Assembly: GCA_964484395.1 (NCBI GenBank)
Contig: CAZAFM010000071.1
Coordinates: forward strand, 1-13,793
Direction of reading: 5' to 3'
Length of the DNA stretch: 13,793 nt
Source of the DNA: CAZAFM01 sp964484395
GTDB taxonomy: Bacteria > Campylobacterota > Campylobacteria > Campylobacterales > CAZAFM01
Position numbers and translations under genes: made by a program. The notes below the pieces were generated by a model that was not told where the DNA came from, ran no database searches, and saw nothing but the letters and a program-made list of their open reading frames with translations. Every line of letters begins with the position of its first letter. The stretch's first letter is position 1. Below are positions 1 through 4,889 of the stretch, one piece after another.

Positions 1-1545
1 TATCTTATCCGCTAGCTTTGTTAGCTCCCTGCCTTTGTATGCTGTCCTTAGCCACAAGCTTAGCTTTGCTATCTCTGTGGCATCTTCGTTTATATCCACT
101 CCATAGAGGTTGTTTTCTAGTATCTCTTTTTCTATCTCATAGCCGATAGTTAGGTCTGCGTATGGTAGTAGTAGGTCTCGCACTAGCGTATGCTCAGCTA
201 TGAGATACTCAAGCGCTTGGTTTAGAAAAGCCCCACTTCCACATGCTGGGTCTAGTATCTTTAGCTCTTTTAGCCACTCTCTATAGGATAGGATGGCTTC
301 TTTTATCATCTGCTCTTTTTTTTGGAGTTTCCTTGGGTTTTTTACCTCTATCTCTATGGGGATGTCTATCTCTTTTTTCTTCTCCTCACATAGCTTGCCT
401 AGTGTGTTTTCTACTATGTACTTGGTGATATACTCAGGGGTGTAAAAAACGCCGTCTTTTTTGCGTTTGGTCTTTGTCTTGTCAAACTCCTGCTTTTCTA
501 TGCTAGCAGTTAGCTCCTCTAGGTCAGTGAGGCTCTGTTCAAATATATGCCCAAGGATGTTCACACCCACATCACTTAGGAAGTCATAGTCACTTAGCTT
601 CTGGGCTTTCATATCCAGACACTCATCATCTATGAGCAGAGAGTCTAGCACCTCATCACTAGCAAAAAGCCCACCATTGTACTTCGGAATGTCTAGCTTA
701 TCATTTCCCTCATTTATAGCGTGGAAGTAGAACTTATAGATGTCATAGAGTCTGTAGTTTGTGAACTTTTGGTTTTTAAACTCCTCTCTTATCTCTTTTA
801 TCGTGTTTGCTCTAAGCAGTCCCCTATCCTCAGCAAAAAGTATAAATATGATGCGGTCACAGAGCTTTTGGGTGAGGCGAAGTAGCTCTTTTGGCTCTCT
901 TTGGTCGTTGTTTTGCAAGATGTTTTCAAAGAGCTGTAGACGGAAGGCTGAGAAGTCTTTGTAGAGGTCTTTGCTTATCTGCTGCTCAAAGCCTACTGAC
1001 TTCTCTTTTAGCCTCAAGGGTAGTCCTGCTTCTATACTCTCATAGGATAGTAGCAGGTGCAGATGCTGAAACCCATCATAGTCCAGCTCAAAGAGATAAA
1101 ACCTCTCATAAGCCGTACTTTTCTCCACATAGAAGCGTATCTCATCAAAGTTAGAGATGATGACATACTTTGCATCTGAGTGCTGAGTGAGATACCAGAA
1201 GGCTTGCTGCTCTACCCTGTCTAGGTTTTTGGTTTTTTGATCTTTTAGCTCTATGACACCTAGGACTTTACCATCTACATGTATGACACCATCTGCTTTT
1301 TTGGAGTCTGTCTCGTTTTTTTTCTCTCGCTCTAGGTTGTAGCTCTCTGGGTTGGAGGTTTTTAGAGTGTAGCCAAGACAGTTTTCAAAGACATCCCTTA
1401 AAAAACCATCTTGATACTCCTCCTCTTTCCACTCTTTTATCTTTGAGCTTTTGGCTTTGTAGTCGTGATATAGTGCCCATCTTTTAGCAACTAGGGCTTC
1501 ATCTTGTTTTTGCTCTTTTAGGAGCTTTGGTTGATATAGTGCCAT
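1..1545 (-). CDS. Type IIG restriction-modification enzyme (Eco57I-like), N-terminal 515 residues; runs off left edge
   Basis: I translated the minus strand from ATG at 1545 and found an open frame of 515 codons up to the window edge, with no internal stop. The N-terminus begins MALYQPKLLKEQKQD. Residues 84-101 hold a PD-(D/E)xK nuclease core (D85, then E99-L100-K101). A long helical linker follows. The adenine methyltransferase part carries DGVFYTPEYIT (364-374), DPACGSGAFLNQAL (432-445, SAM-binding motif I) and LYGVDINEDATEIAKLSLWL (motif II/III). The catalytic NPPY motif and the specificity region would lie beyond the edge. In this family one polypeptide both methylates adenine and cuts DNA outside its recognition site, so no separate methylase gene is needed. 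GC was 28/60 in the patch 601-660, richer than the adjacent TA module. The Shine-Dalgarno signal is weak (AGAGA). The domain assignment is firm; the recognition sequence cannot be predicted. Confidence 0.9.
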   Translation of the reverse strand, partial: MALYQPKLLKEQKQDEALVAKRWALYHDYKAKSSKIKEWKEEEYQDGFLRDVFENCLGYTLKTSNPESYNLEREKKNETDSKKADGVIHVDGKVLGVIELKDQKTKNLDRVEQQAFWYLTQHSDAKYVIISNFDEIRFYVEKSTAYERFYLFELDYDGFQHLHLLLSYESIEAGLPLRLKEKSVGFEQQISKDLYKDFSAFRLQLFENILQNNDQREPKELLRLTQKLCDRIIFILFAEDRGLLRANTIKEIREEFKNQKFTNYRLYDIYKFYFHAINEGNDKLDIPKYNGGLFASDEVLDSLLIDDECLDMKAQKLSDYDFLSDVGVNILGHIFEQSLTDLEELTASIEKQEFDKTKTKRKKDGVFYTPEYITKYIVENTLGKLCEEKKKEIDIPIEIEVKNPRKLQKKEQMIKEAILSYREWLKELKILDPACGSGAFLNQALEYLIAEHTLVRDLLLPYADLTIGYEIEKEILENNLYGVDINEDATEIAKLSLWLRTAYKGRELTKLADKI

Positions 1546-1569
1546 ACATCTCTGCTTGTTTTTGCAGTT

Positions 1570-1597
1570 ATTTTAGCATAATGAGGGTGAAATTCAA
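1570..1597 (-). promoter_or_regulatory. Putative promoter of the restriction-modification gene
   Basis: On the minus strand TTGAAT (1597-1592) is followed after 16 nt by TAAAAT (1575-1570), about 25 nt before the ATG at 1545. The -35 element lies inside the 19-bp repeat. The matches are 4/6 and 5/6 to the sigma70 consensus, so this is only a reasonable candidate in AT-rich DNA. Confidence 0.35.
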
Positions 1598-1604
1598 ACG
1601 AGTG
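1586..1604. repeat. 19-bp direct repeat, copy 1 (between toxin gene and R-M gene)
   Basis: GGTGAAATTCAAACGAGTG on the plus strand. The second copy at 2219-2237 differs only at the eleventh base (A here, C there). The copies are 633 bp apart start to start and enclose exactly the toxin-antitoxin module. Copy 1 ends 40 nt upstream of the R-M start codon. Confidence 0.8.
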
Positions 1605-1631
1605 TCATATTTGTTGCTTCTCAGTGATTTG

Positions 1632-1925
1632 CTATATTTTTTCAGCATTTGGCTTATTGCGATTAAATATTTTTAAAATCTCTATGGTGTTATCATCCAA
1701 GTTGACTTCATAGGTTATAGTGTATTTTTTATATGTCATATCTCTGATGTTTTTGTTTTCAAAATATAGTGATTGCTTATATTTAAATGGAAAATTTGGT
1801 ATATCTAAAATCAGTTTTTCTAGTTCTAAAGCAAATTTTACACTTGCACTTGGTTTATCCAATGCAATGTAATCCAGAATCTCAATAAGTTGATGCTCAA
1901 AAGAGGGATTGTAAATAACTTTCAT
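1632..1925 (-). CDS. RelE/ParE-family toxin of a type II toxin-antitoxin module
   Basis: A 97-residue protein with the RelE/ParE fold pattern: an N-terminal helical hairpin (FEHQLIEILDYIAL and a second helix ending in LILDIPNFP, residues about 9-44), then a beta sheet with the family-typical run R61-D-M-T...YTITYEV followed by IEILKIFNRNKP near the C-terminus. RelE members cleave ribosome-bound mRNA and ParE members poison gyrase; I cannot tell which applies here, and the family catalytic residues vary widely. The ATG at 1925 overlaps the antitoxin stop codon by one base (TAATG), so translation is probably coupled. No good Shine-Dalgarno sequence of its own is visible, which fits coupling. 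The patch 1801-1860 has only 17/60 GC, poorer than the R-M gene, suggesting a separate origin. Confidence 0.8.
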   Translation of the reverse strand: MKVIYNPSFEHQLIEILDYIALDKPSASVKFALELEKLILDIPNFPFKYKQSLYFENKNIRDMTYKKYTITYEVNLDDNTIEILKIFNRNKPNAEKI

Positions 1926-2173
1926 TACTCGTTTTCAATAATATTTAGATGCTGCTTTATGCTCCCCCAAACTTTCTCATGTGAAACCATCTCAATATTC
2001 TTATTTTTAATATCATCTCTAATTTTATGAAGCTCTTTTTGCCTCTCATAAAAGCAAGGATCGTATTCTAGGTTTTTATCTTGCTGAACTTTAACTTCAC
2101 TTTTAAATTGCTTTAAATACTCTAATAGATTCGGCACAAAATCATCTTGCACTTCTAAGGTTAAAGTTTGCAT
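1925..2173 (-). CDS. Antitoxin of the type II toxin-antitoxin module
   Basis: A small protein of 82 residues starting MQTLTLEVQDDFVPNLLEYL. A short beta strand (TLTLEV) and a helix (FVPNLLEYLKQF) come first, then a charged, probably flexible C-terminal region ending HEKVWGSIKQHLNIIENE. In this kind of antitoxin the C-terminal part normally wraps the toxin and the N-terminal part dimerises or binds DNA. I chose the ATG at 2173 rather than the in-frame ATG at 2182. AAAGGA (2187-2182, minus strand) sits 8 nt before the former but overlaps the latter; the longer form would add MLT. The gene lies directly upstream of, and overlaps, the toxin gene, which is the classical order. The family is assigned from context and overall shape; I cannot name the antitoxin class with certainty. 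Confidence 0.72.
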   Translation of the reverse strand: MQTLTLEVQDDFVPNLLEYLKQFKSEVKVQQDKNLEYDPCFYERQKELHKIRDDIKNKNIEMVSHEKVWGSIKQHLNIIENE

Positions 2174-2181
2174 TGTTAACA

Positions 2182-2187
2182 TCCTTT
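2182..2187 (-). promoter_or_regulatory. Ribosome binding site that decides the antitoxin start
   Basis: AAAGGA on the minus strand lies 8 nt upstream of the ATG at 2173 but touches the ATG at 2182 with no spacer. This favours the shorter antitoxin. Confidence 0.6.
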
Positions 2188-2202
2188 GCTTAAAATATCT
2201 CT

Positions 2203-2231
2203 ATGTTACCAAAATTTAGGTGAAATTCCAA
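2203..2231 (-). promoter_or_regulatory. Putative promoter of the toxin-antitoxin module
   Basis: TTGGAA (2231-2226) and TAACAT (2208-2203) on the minus strand are separated by 17 nt, and the predicted transcript starts about 23 nt before the antitoxin ATG. Both hexamers match the consensus only 4/6. The -35 candidate lies inside the second 19-bp repeat, in the same geometry as at the R-M gene. Antitoxins usually autorepress, so an operator would be expected here. Confidence 0.33.
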
Positions 2232-2237
2232 CGAGTG
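2219..2237. repeat. 19-bp direct repeat, copy 2 (upstream of antitoxin gene)
   Basis: GGTGAAATTCCAACGAGTG on the plus strand, 18/19 identical to copy 1 at 1586-1604 and in the same orientation. It ends 45 nt upstream of the antitoxin start codon and lies just downstream of the kinase gene (stop at 2279). Confidence 0.8.
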
Positions 2238-2278
2238 CTATCAGTTGACTGTACAACAATCAAGTATCTTTATTACAC

Positions 2279-2989
2279 CTACCTCCCAAACTTCCTTAGT
2301 ACACCATCTAGCTGGTTCACATATCCACCACCAAAGGCTCTGATATGTACTAGCAGGGCGTAGCTATTTAGCATATCTACTCTACTTTTCCAGAACTCAC
2401 TATCAAGTGGATTATAGCTACTATAAGCATCATAGAAGCGCTTAGAAAATGTACCAAAAAGAGTGCTAAAAGCTATATCATACTCATAACTTCCATAGTA
2501 GATAGCAGGGTCTATGAGGATGGTTTTTCTTCCATCATTCATGACATTTCCACCCCATAGGTCACCATGAAGTATACTTGGGTGTGATGATGTCAAATTG
2601 TTTGATACATCTTCGCTGAACCTAAGTACTCTATCAAACATTTTTTCTTCTATTTTTCCCTCTTGTAGGCACTTTTTAGCCATATGCCCAATCCTGTGTT
2701 TTGCAAAAAACTCACCCCAATCACTCTCTTTAGGATTTGGTTGAACAAAAGAGCCGATAGTTGTATCTCTCCCATATCCATAAAACTCAAACCTGTTTTG
2801 ATGCATAAGTGCTAGAGCTTCTGCGAACTCAACTTCATCATAAACCCCGTGATAAGGGAGCTTCTGAAGGCTCAAGCTATGTTCATCATATTCTAGAACT
2901 TTTACACACGATATGTAGTGACCTAGCTCTTTTAGCATGGAGGCTTCTAGTTTTGCATGAGGTGTTTTTTTATAAAAGCATCTATCCAT
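2279..2989 (-). CDS. Fructosamine-3-kinase family protein, N-terminally short
   Basis: 236 residues. The catalytic lobe is recognisable: a signature segment GYGRDTTIGSFVQPNP (71-86), the catalytic loop HGDLWGGN (141-148, D143 and N148), the metal-binding DPA (D160-A162) in IDPAIYYGSYEYDIAF, and the C-terminal FGGGYV. Family members phosphorylate sugar-derived ketoamine adducts on proteins, which leads to deglycation. They usually have about 285-300 residues and begin with a glycine-containing nucleotide-binding hairpin. Here the protein starts almost at the ATP-lobe lysine strand (CFYKK, residues 4-8), so that hairpin is missing. It cannot be extended, because the pgeF TAG stop lies in the same frame 3 nt upstream. 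GGAG within the last pgeF codons is a well-placed Shine-Dalgarno sequence for this ATG. It is probably co-transcribed with pgeF. The family is clear; whether it is active is uncertain. Confidence 0.85.
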   Translation of the reverse strand: MDRCFYKKTPHAKLEASMLKELGHYISCVKVLEYDEHSLSLQKLPYHGVYDEVEFAEALALMHQNRFEFYGYGRDTTIGSFVQPNPKESDWGEFFAKHRIGHMAKKCLQEGKIEEKMFDRVLRFSEDVSNNLTSSHPSILHGDLWGGNVMNDGRKTILIDPAIYYGSYEYDIAFSTLFGTFSKRFYDAYSSYNPLDSEFWKSRVDMLNSYALLVHIRAFGGGYVNQLDGVLRKFGR

Positions 2990-2992
2990 AAC

Positions 2993-3754
2993 CTACTCCA
3001 AAAGCCCTATCATAGCCACCATACGACCAGAAGCACTTCCTTCTCTTCTATAGGAGTAGAGGTCTTTTTGACAGCAAGTACATAGAGGTGAGAGCTCTAT
3101 GTTTTTTTCTAAAACACCTGCTTTTAGAAGGTCTATGACTATTATGGTAGCTAGATCAAGTCTATACTTTCCATCTACATTTTCAAGTGCAAAAGAGTAT
3201 TCGCTAAACTCACTAGCCACTTCAGCACCAACTTCATAGCAACAACTTCTAATAGATGGGGTTATGAAGACCTTTAGCCTGCTAGGCTCACTTCTATACA
3301 TATCATTCATAACTCGTATGGATTTGTTTACTATCTTTTTTTTAGTGCCTCGCCAGCCAGAGTGGATAGCCCCTATGGCTTGGTTAGCAGGGTCATATAT
3401 CAAAACCCCCACACAATCAGCAAGAGTGATAGCCAAAAAAAGCTCTTTTTGATTAGTAATAAGCCCATCAGCACTACCTACTGTGTCTTCTTCTAGACTC
3501 CACTTTTTATCTTTATCACTTCGTTCAGCTATGTAGATTTCATCACCATGTACTTGATTAGCTGAAATAATAGGAAGCCCCTCAAGTCCAGCTTGTAAAA
3601 GCTCGCGGTTTTTGGATACTACACTCTGCTCTTCATTTGTATTAAAGCCTAGATTTAATCCCTTAATCTTCTCTCCTAGATTTAGCTCTAGGTTTTTAGT
3701 GCTAAAAAGCGCTGCTACTCTTGCATCAAAAATATTTGGTGATATGACCTCCAA
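2993..3754 (-). CDS. pgeF: Peptidoglycan editing factor PgeF (YfiH/LACC1 family)
   Basis: 253 residues, normal length for the family formerly called multicopper polyphenol oxidase or laccase domain. The zinc-site and catalytic residues are present: H69 in NQVHGD, C114 in LADC and H131 in HSGWRG, with the conserved SCCYEVG (170-176) and a cysteine-rich CTCC near the end. In Escherichia coli, PgeF prevents misincorporated amino acids such as L-serine from staying in peptidoglycan precursors. Homologues also act on purine nucleosides. The protein is cytoplasmic; no signal peptide is visible. The start is TTG at 3754, supported by GGGAG (3764-3760) five nt upstream; no ATG is available nearby. 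It is divergent from mnmA and first in a probable two-gene unit with the kinase-like gene. Assignment is confident. Confidence 0.93.
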   Translation of the reverse strand: MEVISPNIFDARVAALFSTKNLELNLGEKIKGLNLGFNTNEEQSVVSKNRELLQAGLEGLPIISANQVHGDEIYIAERSDKDKKWSLEEDTVGSADGLITNQKELFLAITLADCVGVLIYDPANQAIGAIHSGWRGTKKKIVNKSIRVMNDMYRSEPSRLKVFITPSIRSCCYEVGAEVASEFSEYSFALENVDGKYRLDLATIIVIDLLKAGVLEKNIELSPLCTCCQKDLYSYRREGSASGRMVAMIGLLE

Positions 3755-3759
3755 AAAAG

Positions 3760-3764
3760 CTCCC
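3760..3764 (-). promoter_or_regulatory. Ribosome binding site supporting the TTG start of pgeF
   Basis: GGGAG on the minus strand with a 5-nt spacer to TTG at 3754. A second purine run (GGAGG) overlaps the start itself but has no usable start codon after it. Confidence 0.6.
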
Positions 3765-3819
3765 TTTTTTTCTTATTTTGCCCAAACCTCACTTAACCAA
3801 AAATAGTAACTTTTTTTTA

Positions 3820-3825
3820 TATAAT
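3820..3825 (+). promoter_or_regulatory. -10 box (TATAAT) of mnmA in T-rich DNA
   Basis: A perfect TATAAT lies 26 nt before the TTG start of mnmA, preceded by a run of eight T (3811-3818). No clear -35 is present, as is usual for sigma70 promoters in Campylobacterota, where T-rich stretches take its place. The predicted transcript starts near 3832 and has a leader of about 20 nt containing the ribosome binding site. Confidence 0.65.
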
Positions 3826-3841
3826 CTGCTATAAACAAAAC

Positions 3842-3846
3842 AAGGA
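3842..3846 (+). promoter_or_regulatory. Ribosome binding site supporting the TTG start of mnmA
   Basis: AAGGA with a 5-nt spacer to TTG at 3852. The encoded protein then begins MGKKVAVALSGGVDS, with the P-loop at the usual distance from the N-terminus. Confidence 0.65.
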
Positions 3847-3851
3847 TATCT

Positions 3852-4871
3852 TTGGGAAAAAAAGTAGCAGTAGCACTCTCAGGAGGGGTAGACTCAACCA
3901 TGAGCGCTCTATACCTAAAAGAAGCTGGATATGATGTAGAAGGTCTTCACTTTAACATACACAACATAGATGAACAAAACAAACAAAGCTTGTTCTATGT
4001 CAAAAAAGTCGCTAGCTTTCTTGATATCCCTTTTGAGATTATAGACCTCAAAGAGGAGTTTAGAAGCACCATCTACACACACTTCATAGAGAGCTACAAA
4101 AAAGGAGATACACCAAACCCATGTGCACTATGCAACAAATCCATAAAGTTTGGAAAAGTCTATGAATTCATCAAGCAAAAAGGCTTTGATTACCTAGCTA
4201 CAGGGCACTATGCTAGAAGTGATGGAGAGTTTTTATATAAAGGAGTAGATAGAAGAAAAGATCAAAGCTACTTTATGTATGGTATCAAAAAACAGATACT
4301 AAAAGATCTACTCTTCCCACTAGGTAGTAAACTCAAAGAGGATATAAAAAAAGATGCCATGCAAATCCCTCTCCTAAAAGAGATAGCGGAGAAAAAAGAG
4401 AGTAGTGAGATATGCTTTGTTCCTACAAACTACATAGATGTACTAAAAAATGAGATAGAAACAGACACACCAGGAATAGTAGTTGATGAAAAAGGTAGAG
4501 ATATTGGAGTGCATAAAGGCTATATGCACTATACTATTGGAAAGAGAAAGGGCTTTGATGTACCTCTCTCTCATGACAAACTATATGTTAAAGAGCTAGA
4601 TGCAAGTAAAAACCAAATAGTAGTAAGCCAAAAAGACGGTCTCTATAGAAAAACCATAGAGGTTGAAGTGGATAATCTTTTTACCACACTAGATTCGCTA
4701 GAGTATGAGGTAAAGATACGCTACAACACAGAGCCTGCAAAAGCATACATCACCATAGTAGATGGTGTGGCAAGTATAGAGTTTGAAGAGAGTGTCTTTG
4801 GAGTAGCTAGAGGTCAAATAGCTGCTTTTTATCAAGGTGAACAACTACTAGGTGGTGGAGTAATAAGATAA
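3852..4871 (+). CDS. mnmA: tRNA-specific 2-thiouridylase MnmA
   Basis: 339 residues. It carries the ATP-pyrophosphatase P-loop SGGVDS (10-15), the TPNPCALCN motif with catalytic C91 (C94 is the second cysteine), ATGHYAR (116-122), KDQSYFMY (136-143) and ESSEICFVP with the second catalytic cysteine C188. Together with GYMHYTIGKRKGF and a C-terminal beta-barrel these define MnmA. The enzyme activates U34 of tRNAs for Lys, Glu and Gln with ATP and inserts sulfur to give 2-thiouridine, which is needed for accurate decoding. It acts in the cytoplasm and receives sulfur from a persulfide carrier. It is somewhat shorter than the 368-residue E. coli enzyme. The start is TTG with a good Shine-Dalgarno sequence. 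The sensor gene follows 18 nt downstream and probably shares its transcript. Confidence 0.96.
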   Translation: MGKKVAVALSGGVDSTMSALYLKEAGYDVEGLHFNIHNIDEQNKQSLFYVKKVASFLDIPFEIIDLKEEFRSTIYTHFIESYKKGDTPNPCALCNKSIKFGKVYEFIKQKGFDYLATGHYARSDGEFLYKGVDRRKDQSYFMYGIKKQILKDLLFPLGSKLKEDIKKDAMQIPLLKEIAEKKESSEICFVPTNYIDVLKNEIETDTPGIVVDEKGRDIGVHKGYMHYTIGKRKGFDVPLSHDKLYVKELDASKNQIVVSQKDGLYRKTIEVEVDNLFTTLDSLEYEVKIRYNTEPAKAYITIVDGVASIEFEESVFGVARGQIAAFYQGEQLLGGGVIR

Positions 4872-4889
4872 GATCGCAAAAGGAAAAAA

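Noticed and set aside
243..1154. Short plus-strand open frames at 243-428, 761-964 and 891-1154
   Set aside because: They lie antisense to the continuous R-M reading frame on the minus strand, lack ribosome binding sites and have the composition of a reversed coding strand.
1586..2237. Reading the two 19-bp repeats as a CRISPR array
   Set aside because: There are only two copies, 633 bp apart and separated by two genes; no regular spacers and no cas genes.
2240..2275. Possible small hairpins (GTTG/CAAC, CAGT/ACTG) after the kinase gene
   Set aside because: Stems of only four base pairs and no U-tract in the direction of transcription, so not a credible terminator.
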